Source of the DNA: a virus
Length of the DNA: 26,141 nucleotides
Strand: one strand, 5' to 3'
Virus record (IMG/VR): IMGVR_UViG_3300047375_000061
Span: 1 to 26,141 of that record
Shown here: positions 1 to 7,057 of the stretch, piece by piece
How the letters are laid out: each line of letters begins with the position of its first letter
How positions within the stretch are numbered: position 1 is the first letter of the stretch
Program-made: the position numbers and the translations under genes
Notes under the pieces: generated by a model
Told to the model about the DNA's origin: nothing
The model's database searches: none
Seen by the model: the letters and a program-made list of their open reading frames with translations, nothing else

Positions 1-537
1 CCACAATGTTAAAATTTGTGGTGGTAGTTCTGGGATGCCATCGAAGATTGATCTCCCTGCCCATTCATATGGACGACCTGTATCTGGATGGATACTTGGC
101 GGAAGTACATCCTGAACAGAGCCTGCACGTAATTCAAATACCACTTCGGTCTTGCGTGGATCTCCCTCGACAGGCCACGATATCTTGTGCGTGATTAAAT
201 CAGGTGGAGCTTTAAAGATCAGCTTACCACGATTTTCACGTCCGATAATCTGTGGTGCAGATTGCATCAACTCAGAAAAATCTATTCCCAGATGTTCAAA
301 AATTATTTTTGTATGCTCGACGTTATCTATGTCGATAGCACAAGTTCCAGATGCACCATGCAGTAATCCTACATTGTGATTTGGGTTCTGCTCATAATAT
401 AGTCTAGCCTGATCTGGATCTGACAATGCCTTCTCTGGTTGTTGCCAACCAAATCTCGTTGGCCCTTTGGAGCCAGCAGGGATTGTTACCAGATACCAAC
501 TCAACTTTGAGCAGTAATCTTCTATCTGAAAGCTCAT
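1..537 (-). CDS. Bifunctional DNA primase/polymerase, N-terminal part (partial at window edge)
   Basis: The frame is open from an ATG at 537 down to base 1, giving 179 residues; the C-terminus lies outside the window. It looks like the prim-pol (AEP-type) domain that synthesises primers and extends DNA in plasmids and phages. The metal-binding DxD is seen as CAIDID (Asp69 and Asp71), and the family's late motif appears as LPPSIHPDTGRPYEW near residues 145-159. GRENRGKLIF (residues 99-108) sits where the nucleotide-binding motif is expected, without the usual Ser-x-His. The ATG overlaps the stop of the upstream HTH gene (ATGA), so the two are probably translationally coupled. A helicase domain could follow in the missing part, but this cannot be seen. 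Confidence 0.85.
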   Translation of the reverse strand, partial: MSFQIEDYCSKLSWYLVTIPAGSKGPTRFGWQQPEKALSDPDQARLYYEQNPNHNVGLLHGASGTCAIDIDNVEHTKIIFEHLGIDFSELMQSAPQIIGRENRGKLIFKAPPDLITHKISWPVEGDPRKTEVVFELRAGSVQDVLPPSIHPDTGRPYEWAGRSIFDGIPELPPQILTLW

Positions 538-719
538 ACCGAATCAGTCAGATATTCGCTAAGTTTCTTCCAAGTTGTTAAACTGATGTGGTCAACGCCA
601 TCTCCTGATGCGATCCCCTTTACAGTTGGGTGAGATAGCCCACATTTTTCAGCGACAACAGTTAAACGTCGATCTTGCAACGCCTCTCGTATGTCATCCA
701 ATGGTAGTAGTGTTTGCAT
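534..719 (-). CDS. Small Cro/CI-like helix-turn-helix regulator
   Basis: This encodes 61 residues. LTVVAEKCGLSHPTVKGIA (about residues 19-37) has the helix-turn-helix spacing of XRE-type DNA-binding proteins, and almost nothing lies outside the HTH. I chose the ATG at 719 because AAAGGA lies about 8 nt upstream; longer reading frames start at codons without a ribosome binding site. The gene faces the early operon across a short divergent region with repeated TGTAAA half-sites, so it probably represses one or both of those promoters. It is coupled by an ATGA overlap to the primase-polymerase gene. The DNA-binding role is a fold-based inference and the operator is unproven. Confidence 0.75.
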   Translation of the reverse strand: MQTLLPLDDIREALQDRRLTVVAEKCGLSHPTVKGIASGDGVDHISLTTWKKLSEYLTDSV

Positions 720-742
720 TGTTATTGTCCTTTTTTGCATTA

Positions 743-783
743 TTTGTAAAAACATCTTTACATAGTGAAAATCTTTCTGTAAA
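743..783. promoter_or_regulatory. Divergent operator/promoter region with three TGTAAA half-sites
   Basis: TGTAAA occurs at 745-750 and 778-783, and its complement TTTACA at 757-762. The first pair forms an 18-bp inverted repeat with a 6-bp spacer. The second pair encloses an inner GAAA-atc-TTTC inverted repeat (767-777). TTTACA read leftward from 783 could be a -35 box with a weak -10 (TAAAGA) 17 bp on; rightward, TTGTAA (744-749) and GAAAAT (767-772) are also 17 bp apart. The sites lie between the HTH gene and the early operon, as expected for an operator of that regulator. The promoter assignments are tentative. Confidence 0.5.
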
Positions 784-831
784 CAAGATTCTGTAGAGAA
801 TGAGTGAAAAAAAGAAAGAAAGGAAATTGCC

Positions 832-1209
832 ATGAGCAATATCGATGGACTTGCCTCCCAGTGGCTAGAAGTAAAGGCGTTAGAAAAACAGATTATCGCA
901 CAGCGTCATGCGATAGAAGAGCAAATCACAGAGGCACTAGATGCCAAAGATGAAGGCTCAATATCCCACAAATTATCAGAGCATAAAGTTACGTTATCAC
1001 AGCCTGTGTCTCGTAAAGTTGATGCTATTGCATGGGATAAAGTTAAAGATAAAATCCCAAGTAACCTACACCCAGTAAAAGTAAGCGTATCTGCGGATGC
1101 CGCTGGCTGTAGATATTTAGCGGAAAAAGAACCGCGCCTATGGTCAAAAATTGCCAAGGCATTCACAACTAAATCTGGAAAAATTGGTGTTAAAGTAGAG
1201 GCTCTGTAA
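832..1209 (+). CDS. Small phage protein of unknown function, first gene of early operon
   Basis: This encodes 125 residues. The start is supported by AAGGAAA about 7 nt upstream. The N-terminal third is predicted helical and charged (LEVKALEKQIIAQRHAIEEQ, about residues 12-31, could form a coiled coil). The rest is mixed and lysine-rich, and ends in a short beta-like stretch. I recognise no catalytic motif. It is the first gene after the divergent control region and lies two small genes upstream of the Sak4-like ATPase. Its position suggests a role tied to recombination or DNA metabolism, but this rests on context only. The stop overlaps the next start by one base (TAATG). Confidence 0.8.
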   Translation: MSNIDGLASQWLEVKALEKQIIAQRHAIEEQITEALDAKDEGSISHKLSEHKVTLSQPVSRKVDAIAWDKVKDKIPSNLHPVKVSVSADAAGCRYLAEKEPRLWSKIAKAFTTKSGKIGVKVEAL

Positions 1210-1385
1210 TGGAGCTTACTGCCAATGAATTGGTCATGCTATCCGAAGCGTTGAAGTCTGTGACGTTTATGGATGGCCTGACCAAAAGCCCAGAGCAGAT
1301 CAGATTGGAACGTAAACTGTCACGTTGGTCTGATCATGAAAATCTATTTTTTGTAGAAGGAGAAAATAATGGAAGAAATAAATAA
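1209..1385 (+). CDS. 58-aa hypothetical protein
   Basis: The frame starts with the ATG that shares its A with the preceding TAA stop, and ends at TAA 1383-1385. GAGG lies about 8 nt before the start. The product is mostly helical, with hydrophobic spacing in MELTANELVMLSEALKSV and a charged second half. No domain is recognised. It fills what would otherwise be a gap in a tightly packed operon, and both its junctions have the usual overlap form, which is the main reason to accept it as real. Confidence 0.6.
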   Translation: MELTANELVMLSEALKSVTFMDGLTKSPEQIRLERKLSRWSDHENLFFVEGENNGRNK

Positions 1386-1455
1386 AATATTAGACGAGGT
1401 ATTTGCCTCTGTCTTTAAAGAGAAATGGGAGGATAGAGAATATAAATGGCTATAA
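1369..1455 (+). CDS. 28-aa possible small protein
   Basis: A short frame starts at ATG 1369 with a strong ribosome binding site (AGAAGGAG, 1355-1362) at good spacing, and ends at TAA 1453-1455, overlapping the next gene's start by 10 nt. The product is an acidic-basic helix ending in EYKWL. Given the strong RBS and the long spacing (about 12 nt) between GGGAGGA and the next ATG, this could be a real microprotein, or a leader whose translation feeds ribosomes to the ATPase gene. It is too short for homology evidence. Confidence 0.4.
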   Translation: MEEINKILDEVFASVFKEKWEDREYKWL

Positions 1456-2201
1456 ATTTAAAATCACTATCTAAGCCATCAGGTCAGCGACCAATAATCG
1501 CCACCTTATTTGGTGAAGGCGGAATGGGTAAAACTACACTAGCCGCTATGTTCCCAAAGCCAGTCTTTATCAGAACTGAAGATGGAACTGCATCACTTAT
1601 GGGTAACAAGGAAGTTAGTCTCTTCCCATTGGCAACATCAAGTCAAGATGTCTTGGATGCAATTGAGGCTCTAGCCACTGACAAGCATGAGTTTAAGACA
1701 TTGGTTATCGATAGCATTACGCAATTGGCAACAATGATCGAAAGCGAAATTGTAGCGGCTGATCCTAAAGCTAAATCTATAAACCAAGCTGGGGGTGGAT
1801 ATGGAGCAGGGTATGGTACTGCATCTGAAAAGCACCGCCAGATCAGAGAGTGGGCAGGATCTCTTGCTTATGAAACTGGAATGAATGTGGTCTTTATTGG
1901 ACACGCCGACACTGAGACGTTGGACTTGCCTGATCTAGATCCATACGCAAGGTACTGTGTGAGAATGCATAAGAAGAGCATTCCGCATTACACTGATAAT
2001 GTTGACCTAGTTGGATTAATCCGACTGAAGACATTTACTCGCGGAGATGGCGATAAGAAGCGCGCCATTTCTACTGGTGAACGTGAGATACTGTGCTTTC
2101 CACAGGCATCATCAGTCACCAAAAATCGGTTCAACATTACTGAACCACTGCCATTTACATTTGATGGCGGCAATCCATTTTCACAATTTGTAGCAGAGTA
2201 G
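1446..2201 (+). CDS. Sak4-like RecA-fold ATPase (phage recombinase)
   Basis: This encodes 251 residues. The Walker A motif is GEGGMGKTT (residues 23-31) and the Walker B motif is TLVIDS (85-90), in the order of RecA-like NTPases. The size, the single domain and a downstream neighbour of DUF669 type fit the Sak4 group of phage single-strand annealing and recombination ATPases. Sak4 proteins promote strand annealing and phage recombination and often act with the phage's own SSB-like protein. The central segment, rich in Gly and Tyr (QAGGGYGAGYG, about residues 115-125), could be a flexible DNA-contacting loop; that is a guess. A generic phage AAA ATPase is the alternative name. Confidence 0.82.
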   Translation: MAINLKSLSKPSGQRPIIATLFGEGGMGKTTLAAMFPKPVFIRTEDGTASLMGNKEVSLFPLATSSQDVLDAIEALATDKHEFKTLVIDSITQLATMIESEIVAADPKAKSINQAGGGYGAGYGTASEKHRQIREWAGSLAYETGMNVVFIGHADTETLDLPDLDPYARYCVRMHKKSIPHYTDNVDLVGLIRLKTFTRGDGDKKRAISTGEREILCFPQASSVTKNRFNITEPLPFTFDGGNPFSQFVAE

Positions 2202-2211
2202 GAGAACTCAC

Positions 2212-2673
2212 ATGGACTTAAACGGATTTAACGCATTGGAAATCGAGCCAACAATAACTAACGAACCAATCCCAGCAGATTGGTACAAGGCTGTAATTTC
2301 TAACACCGAGCAGAAGGCAACCAAAGCTGGAACTGGCTCATACCTAGAACTCACAATTGACGTGATCGAAGGATCATATCAGGGCAGAAAAATTTGGGAT
2401 CGACTAAACTTACAGAACCCAAACCAAACTGCGGTTGAGATTGCACAACGTAATCTATCGAGCATTTGTCGTGCGATTGGTGTGAACAACCCAAAGGATA
2501 GTGCTGAGTTATGTGACAAGCCACTGATGGTTAAAGTTGCAGTTAGAGCGGCTGATGGTCAGTATGATGCCACTAACGAAGTTAAGGGTTATGACGCGGC
2601 AGGTGGAGCTACGGCTACTGCATCACCTGTAGTTGCAACTGCGAGTGCATCTACACCACCTTGGAAGAAGTAA
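2212..2673 (+). CDS. DUF669-family protein, probable single-stranded DNA-binding partner
   Basis: This encodes 153 residues, with GGAG about 7 nt before the ATG. The core has the DUF669 pattern: an N-terminal ADWYKAVI strand, then GSYLELTIDVIEGSYQGRKIWDR-type strands, then a helix with TAVEIAQRNLSSICRAIGV. This family sits beside Sak4-type ATPases in many phages and is thought to act as an SSB-like protein. The C-terminal 25 residues are low-complexity Ala/Thr/Ser followed by PPWKK, a disordered tail with a short aromatic end. It lacks the acidic tip of bacterial SSB; the helicase encoded downstream carries such a tip instead. A hairpin follows the gene. Confidence 0.78.
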   Translation: MDLNGFNALEIEPTITNEPIPADWYKAVISNTEQKATKAGTGSYLELTIDVIEGSYQGRKIWDRLNLQNPNQTAVEIAQRNLSSICRAIGVNNPKDSAELCDKPLMVKVAVRAADGQYDATNEVKGYDAAGGATATASPVVATASASTPPWKK

Positions 2674-2686
2674 CGTCTACCTCTGG

Positions 2687-2707
2687 ATCGGCTCCTCGTG
2701 AGCCGAT
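2687..2707 (+). terminator. Intergenic stem-loop between SSB-like and exonuclease genes
   Basis: ATCGGCTC (2687-2694) pairs perfectly with GAGCCGAT (2700-2707) around a 5-nt loop, and G-U pairs could extend it. Only TTTA follows, so it is at best a weak intrinsic terminator. An attenuating or RNA-processing hairpin that sets expression of the downstream genes is equally possible. Confidence 0.5.
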
Positions 2708-2730
2708 TTACTAGATAGATGGAGAAGCAA

Positions 2731-3672
2731 ATGAACCTTGAACAATATATGACGCCAGAAACAGTTCGCCTCATTTACGAGAAATATCAACAGAAACGAA
2801 AGAATGAGCATCGACCTCACTTGGGTGGATCTCAAATTGGCAATGAATGTAATCGCGCACTTTGGTATCAGTTTAGGCACGCATGGACGCCAGACTTCTC
2901 TGGGAGAATACTTCGATTGTTTGAAACAGGTGATCGTGAAGAAGATCGTGTTGTATCTAACCTAAGAGATATCGGTGTAGAGATTTGGGAAGTAGACCCA
3001 GAGACTGGTAAGCAAGTTAGATTTACAGAATGTGGTGGTCACTTTGCATTGTCTCTGGATGGTGTGGGTCTTGGTTTTCCTGAGAGCAGTAAGCCACACA
3101 CACTTGAATTTAAAACAATGAACACCAGAAGTTTTAAAGATATCGAGAAGAAGGGATTGCAGAAAAGCAAGCCTATCTATTGGGCGCAATGCCAGATTGG
3201 TATGCACTTGGCTGAATTAGAGAACTGCTACTTCTTTGCAGTTTGTAAGGAGACTGACGCTATTTATGCAGAACGTCTAAAGCTAGATAAGTCTGAGGCC
3301 ATGCAACTTATCGAGAAGGCAAATAAAATTATATTTGCAGAGACGCCACCATCCAAATTAAGTGAGGATGCAAGTTTTTGGCAATGCAAGTTCTGTCCGT
3401 ATTGGGCGGTATGTCATGGATGCAAGATACCAGAAGTTAGTTGTAGGACTTGTAGCCATGTGACCCCAGAGAAAGATGGCACTTGGAGTTGCGCCAAAGG
3501 GAAGCCCACAGTTACCTGTGATGAACATCTATACATCCCACAAATCATGCCAAAAGATTTGGTGGTGCATGATGCTGGTGATGACTTTGTTGAATATGAA
3601 GATCAAGACACTGGCGAGATCATTAAGAACAAGGAGAACAGCCAAGCTATCTTTGATGGTAGGATGGTGTAA
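2731..3672 (+). CDS. Cas4/RecB-like PD-(D/E)XK exonuclease with predicted Fe-S cluster
   Basis: This encodes 313 residues from the ATG at 2731, which has GGAGAAG 6 nt upstream; an ATG at 2719 has none. The nuclease core shows GDREE near residue 67, LDG at Asp110, LEFKT at Glu126/Lys128, and YWAQCQIG with the Gln motif (150-157). Cys40 together with Cys219, Cys222 and Cys228 matches the split Cys pattern of the 4Fe-4S cluster in Cas4 and AddB-type nucleases. Further Cys at 231, 238, 241, 254 and 263 may bind zinc. It probably resects DNA ends to make ssDNA for the Sak4/DUF669 pair. Its last codons (IFDGRM) recur at 4195-4212, downstream of the next gene. Confidence 0.85.
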   Translation: MNLEQYMTPETVRLIYEKYQQKRKNEHRPHLGGSQIGNECNRALWYQFRHAWTPDFSGRILRLFETGDREEDRVVSNLRDIGVEIWEVDPETGKQVRFTECGGHFALSLDGVGLGFPESSKPHTLEFKTMNTRSFKDIEKKGLQKSKPIYWAQCQIGMHLAELENCYFFAVCKETDAIYAERLKLDKSEAMQLIEKANKIIFAETPPSKLSEDASFWQCKFCPYWAVCHGCKIPEVSCRTCSHVTPEKDGTWSCAKGKPTVTCDEHLYIPQIMPKDLVVHDAGDDFVEYEDQDTGEIIKNKENSQAIFDGRMV

Positions 3673-4184
3673 TGGTTTTAAATGTAAGATTGACTAGATC
3701 AGAAATGTCAGAAGTAAAACAAGCGGCGGCTTTACGTTGGCAATTGGCAAGGGCAAGCGGTGTTGTAAATCAACGCAAAGATATTAGATCAGATGCTGAT
3801 ATTGATCTTCTAGGTTTAAAGGCTGAAATGGCAGTCGCAAAAGCCTTACAGCTTCCATATAGGGCATCTGACCTTGGCATAGATAGTGGTGCTGATATGT
3901 GGTCTGAAGACGTAAGTATTGACGTGAAGGCAACGTATCATAAATCAGGCAAGCTATTATTTAAATCCTTAGATTCGTTTGTCGCTGAATACGCAATATT
4001 AGTTACCATATCTGATGATGAAGATGTGATGCGTATTGTTGGAGGTATGGGTAGAGATAGATTTAAATTAGAAGCAGTAGAGACAGACTTGGGTAGGGGT
4101 ATATGTTGGGTTGCACCTCAAGACATATTAACACCCATAGAAGGCGTTTGGCTTGCATTAACTCAGTGGAGGTTGTGCAGATGA
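3672..4184 (+). CDS. PD-(D/E)XK-like endonuclease, probable inserted (homing-type) gene
   Basis: This encodes 170 residues, with AGGA 7 nt before the ATG, whose A is shared with the upstream stop. A helix carrying GLKAE (Glu52) is followed by Asp75, then IDVKAT with Asp84 and Lys86: the E, D, (D/E)xK order of a restriction-like nuclease fold. The Asp75 to Asp84 spacing is right for the family. No specific subfamily is recognised; a resolvase-like or restriction-like role is possible. Directly after its stop lies a short copy of the end of the preceding exonuclease gene. That suggests this nuclease gene arrived as a unit and split an ancestral exonuclease-GNAT junction. Catalysis is inferred from motif order only. 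Confidence 0.6.
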   Translation: MVLNVRLTRSEMSEVKQAAALRWQLARASGVVNQRKDIRSDADIDLLGLKAEMAVAKALQLPYRASDLGIDSGADMWSEDVSIDVKATYHKSGKLLFKSLDSFVAEYAILVTISDDEDVMRIVGGMGRDRFKLEAVETDLGRGICWVAPQDILTPIEGVWLALTQWRLCR

Positions 4185-4189
4185 CCTTT

Positions 4190-4218
4190 AAGTTATCTTT
4201 GATGGCAGAATGAAATGA
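4190..4218 (+). pseudogene. Remnant of the 3' end of the Cas4-like exonuclease gene
   Basis: Bases 4190-4212 match 3644-3666 at 20 of 23 positions. In the corresponding frame they read VIFDGRMK-stop, against AIFDGRMV-stop at the end of the exonuclease. Two of the differences are synonymous (GGT/GGC and AGG/AGA), as expected for a once-coding copy. The remnant's TGA (4216-4218) overlaps the next gene's ATG at 4215 in the ATGA form typical of this genome. It cannot be expressed as part of the exonuclease, since TAA lies in frame just upstream. Confidence 0.6.
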
Positions 4219-4763
4219 TAGAAGACACGATAGTGAGAGAGGCTGTATTAGAAGATATAAAATATGTTGTCAGCCTCAGTAAAAAAGAAAGTTTGAGTTT
4301 AGGTTTTATTCCAAAGATGGCGTATGAATCTGCGATCACAGGAATCAAAACTGGCAAGAGATGGTCACCTGTTTGTAATGACAAACTATTTGTGTGTACT
4401 GTTAACGATGACCTTGTTGGTTTTTGCCTAGCTAGTTTTGGCAAAAGAAATGCAATCTACCGCAAGGGAAAGATAGCTCAGATTTGCCTCCAAGAAGATG
4501 CCAGAAAATTTGAGAGGGGAAAACTGCTTTTAAACGTAGTTATCAATTGGGGTAAGTCTATTGGGACTTTATCTTTTGATGCAGGTTGTGCTGACGATTT
4601 GGAAAGTAATTTCTTTTGGCAAGCTATGGGTTGGGAGATTGCAGGATCTCGTAAGGGTATCGGACACAAGAACACTTGGGTTCAAACAAGCAAACGAAAA
4701 ATCAATATATATAACTACGATCCCAATTGGCTAAGTGGATTAATAATAGGAGACGTTAAATGA
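4215..4763 (+). CDS. GNAT-family N-acetyltransferase
   Basis: This encodes 182 residues. The N-terminus (MIEDTIVREAVLEDIKYVVS) is the usual GNAT opening strand and helix. The acetyl-CoA site is suggested by QICLQEDARKFERGKLLLN (about residues 89-107), followed by NFFWQAMGWEIAG, the family's motif B helix (F/W near 'GW'). The substrate cannot be told; phage GNATs can modify host or phage proteins or small molecules. No good ribosome binding site precedes the ATG. In the inferred ancestral arrangement it would have been coupled by ATGA to the exonuclease. Its stop overlaps the helicase start by 4 nt. Confidence 0.75.
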   Translation: MIEDTIVREAVLEDIKYVVSLSKKESLSLGFIPKMAYESAITGIKTGKRWSPVCNDKLFVCTVNDDLVGFCLASFGKRNAIYRKGKIAQICLQEDARKFERGKLLLNVVINWGKSIGTLSFDAGCADDLESNFFWQAMGWEIAGSRKGIGHKNTWVQTSKRKINIYNYDPNWLSGLIIGDVK

Positions 4764-6418
4764 CATTTACCCTTAGAGACTACCAAAAAGAAGCAATAGA
4801 TGGGCTGTACAGCTACTGGGCAAGTAAGTCAGGGGATAATCCACTAATCGTTGCGCCTACAGGCTCTGGGAAGACTGCGATCATCGCACAACTGATTTCA
4901 GACGCCATGAGCTACCACGGCACGAGAGTTATGGTTGTAACGCACGTTAGGGAGCTTCTGGAGCAAGGTGCTTCAGGATTGGTCAAACTGTACCCACAGG
5001 CTGATTTTTGCTTCTACAGCGCGTCTGTGGGTGAGAAGCGACTAGACAAACCTATTATATTTGCAGGGATACAAAGTGTATGGGAGAGAGCCTACCAGAT
5101 CGTCCCTGCAATTGATTTGATATTAATCGATGAGGCTCACATGCTACCCAAGAATGAAGGCACTCGATACAACAAATTCATAGCTGACATGAAGAGTTGT
5201 AATCCAGATGTTAAAGTTGTTGGACTGACTGCCACGCCATACCGATTAGACAGTGGATACTTGCACAAAGGCGAGGGAGCTATCTTTGATGGGATTGCAC
5301 ATGACATATCTGTTGAGATGCTCATGGAGCAAGGTTACCTATCTCCTGTCATATCCAAGGGCGGAATTAAACAGATCGACCTGACAAATGTCAAGAAACG
5401 TGGTGGTGAATTTATCGAGAGCCAATTGGCTACTGCCGCATCAGATCCAGAGTTAGTTGCGTCTACAGTCGCAGAGATAGTTGACTTAGGATCAGATAGG
5501 AAAAGTTGGTTGGTGTTTAGCTCTGGTGTGAGCCACGCACAAATGTTGGCAGATGAATTTGAATTTCACAATATATCAGTTGGAGTTGTCACTGGATCAG
5601 ATGGAAAGAAAACCAGAGATCAGACAATTTCTGATTTTAAATCTGGCAAACTAAAATGCCTGATCAATGTGAATGTGTTGACCACTGGCTTTGATCATCC
5701 TTCTGTGGATCTCGTCGCGTTGGTTAGAGCTACAGCATCAACTGGATTGTATGTGCAAATGGTTGGACGTGGCACTAGAATTGCAGATGGCAAGGAAAAC
5801 TGCCTGATATTAGATTATGGTCAAAATGTTGAGCGTCACGGATTTATCGATAAGGTTAAGCCAAAAGATAAAATGAGTGGTGGCGATGGAGAAGCTCCAG
5901 TTAAGACATGCGAGAAATGCCAGACGATGGTTCACGCCGCCGCTCAAGTTTGTCCTGAGTGTGGATTTCAGTTTCCACCGCCTATGCTTAATCACAGTTC
6001 AAGTTCATACCGAGGTGCTATGTTATCGTCTCAAGTAGAATCCGAGTGGGTTGATGTCGATAGTGTGTACTATTCAAGGCATAAGAAAGATGGAAAGCCA
6101 GACAGTGTGAAGGTGACTTACCATTGTGGAATGATGTCAAACTCTGAGTGGCTGTGTCCAGATCATGGTGGATACGCCGCCAGTAGATATAGATCCAGAA
6201 AGCCTTTGCTAAACTCAACGGCAGATACAACAGATGAAGCTCTGGACGAATCAAGTTCTTGGATAACGCCTAGTCGCATAAAAGTTAAACCATCATCTCA
6301 CAATCCAAAATACAAAGAAATTGTAGAATTTGATTATACACAAGTGGAGAAGAAACATGAGACGCAAACGCAAAACTCGGACTACTACGATTGGACTGGT
6401 GAAGATATCCCCTTCTGA
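4760..6418 (+). CDS. SF2 DEAH-box helicase with zinc ribbon and SSB-tip-like C-terminus
   Basis: This encodes 552 residues. The motifs appear in order: LRDYQKEAI (residues 5-13), Walker A APTGSGKT (32-39), DEAH (124-127), LTATP (156-160), LTTGFDHP (307-314) and QMVGRGTR (333-340). Together these give a complete two-domain superfamily 2 core. A zinc ribbon follows, with Cys384/387 and Cys398/401, then about 140 low-complexity residues. The protein ends DWTGEDIPF, close to the E. coli SSB end DDDIPF that binds replication and repair partners. It probably remodels or unwinds phage DNA or recombination intermediates, and may recruit host SSB-binding partners. It overlaps the VRR-NUC gene by 62 nt. 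Confidence 0.92.
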   Translation: MTFTLRDYQKEAIDGLYSYWASKSGDNPLIVAPTGSGKTAIIAQLISDAMSYHGTRVMVVTHVRELLEQGASGLVKLYPQADFCFYSASVGEKRLDKPIIFAGIQSVWERAYQIVPAIDLILIDEAHMLPKNEGTRYNKFIADMKSCNPDVKVVGLTATPYRLDSGYLHKGEGAIFDGIAHDISVEMLMEQGYLSPVISKGGIKQIDLTNVKKRGGEFIESQLATAASDPELVASTVAEIVDLGSDRKSWLVFSSGVSHAQMLADEFEFHNISVGVVTGSDGKKTRDQTISDFKSGKLKCLINVNVLTTGFDHPSVDLVALVRATASTGLYVQMVGRGTRIADGKENCLILDYGQNVERHGFIDKVKPKDKMSGGDGEAPVKTCEKCQTMVHAAAQVCPECGFQFPPPMLNHSSSSYRGAMLSSQVESEWVDVDSVYYSRHKKDGKPDSVKVTYHCGMMSNSEWLCPDHGGYAASRYRSRKPLLNSTADTTDEALDESSSWITPSRIKVKPSSHNPKYKEIVEFDYTQVEKKHETQTQNSDYYDWTGEDIPF

Positions 6419-6749
6419 GCATGACGAGCAAGTTGGATTTATCAATTGGTTTCGAGCCAAATATTCAGGTGTTTTGATATTTGCAATTCCTAATGGCGAG
6501 AAGAGAGCCATTAGCGTTGCCAAAAGATTAAAAGCTGAAGGTGTAGTTCGAGGTGTACCAGATTTATATGTCCCTACTTGGAACCTGTGGATTGAAATGA
6601 AGCGAGTGTCAGGTGGAAGACTTTCGCCTGATCAGAAAGAAATGATAAATTATTTAGAAAGTATTGGAAATACAGTTATCATAGGGAAAGGGGCAAGTGA
6701 TGCCTCTAAAAAAGTATTGGAGTTTATAGAGAAAGGAAAACTAGAATGA
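6357..6749 (+). CDS. VRR-NUC domain nuclease
   Basis: This encodes 130 residues from the ATG at 6357, which has GGAG (6346-6349) 7 nt upstream; an earlier ATG in frame has no such site. The VRR-NUC hallmarks are present: EHDEQVGFINWF (residues 21-32), IPNGEKR (44-50), the catalytic VPDLYV with Asp69, IEMKR with Glu80 and Lys82, and LSPDQKEMINYLESIG. These small nucleases of the PD-(D/E)XK fold include structure-specific endonucleases and are common in phages as Holliday-junction or flap nucleases. The N-terminal RRKRK stretch may bind DNA. The gene starts inside the helicase gene and ends with an ATGA overlap on the next gene. Confidence 0.88.
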   Translation: MRRKRKTRTTTIGLVKISPSEHDEQVGFINWFRAKYSGVLIFAIPNGEKRAISVAKRLKAEGVVRGVPDLYVPTWNLWIEMKRVSGGRLSPDQKEMINYLESIGNTVIIGKGASDASKKVLEFIEKGKLE

Positions 6750-7006
6750 CGTGGGAAATAAAAAAAATAATATGTGGAAATCAAGAGCATTATAAAAAAG
6801 CTCAAGATAAATATGGAGAGGCGTGGAGGATACAAGCCAAGAAAGATAAAAATGACAATCCTGCATTAAGGTTAAGCCAGAAGCCATTGAAAAATGGTAA
6901 TTTAAGTAAAGAAGGAGCGTCCAGAGGTGGCAAGAATAGTGCAAAAACACATGCACATATTCAACAGCAACTTAGTTTATTCCCAAAAAGTCTTCTAAGT
7001 CATTGA
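6746..7006 (+). CDS. 86-aa hypothetical basic protein
   Basis: Translation is supported by AAAGGAAA upstream and an ATGA overlap with the VRR-NUC gene. The protein is rich in Lys, Asn and Gln. A segment reading KEGASRGGKNSAK (about residues 55-67) resembles the short basic GGK helices at the ends of some HNH homing endonucleases, but no HNH residues are present. It could be a small DNA-binding protein or a leftover domain; I do not assign a function. It ends the early operon, about 80 nt before a new promoter. Confidence 0.65.
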   Translation: MTWEIKKIICGNQEHYKKAQDKYGEAWRIQAKKDKNDNPALRLSQKPLKNGNLSKEGASRGGKNSAKTHAHIQQQLSLFPKSLLSH

Positions 7007-7026
7007 AAACAAACAAAACTTTCTCC

Positions 7027-7057
7027 TTGATATACTACATTTAGTATGCTATATATT
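7027..7057 (+). promoter_or_regulatory. Sigma70-like promoter for the two genes at 7087-7809
   Basis: TTGATA (7027-7032) and TATATA (7050-7055) are separated by exactly 17 bp, the best promoter-like pair I found in the window. An inverted repeat ATACT-acattt-AGTAT (7032-7047) covers the spacer, and CTACAT/ATGTAG (7035-7040 and 7060-7065) brackets the -10 region, so a repressor could act here. AGGAG lies 8 nt before the following ATG. Confidence 0.65.

Noticed and set aside
906-1166. Open minus-strand frame of 86 codons opposite the 125-aa early gene
   Set aside because: Antisense to a gene with a good RBS and operon fit; no start signal.
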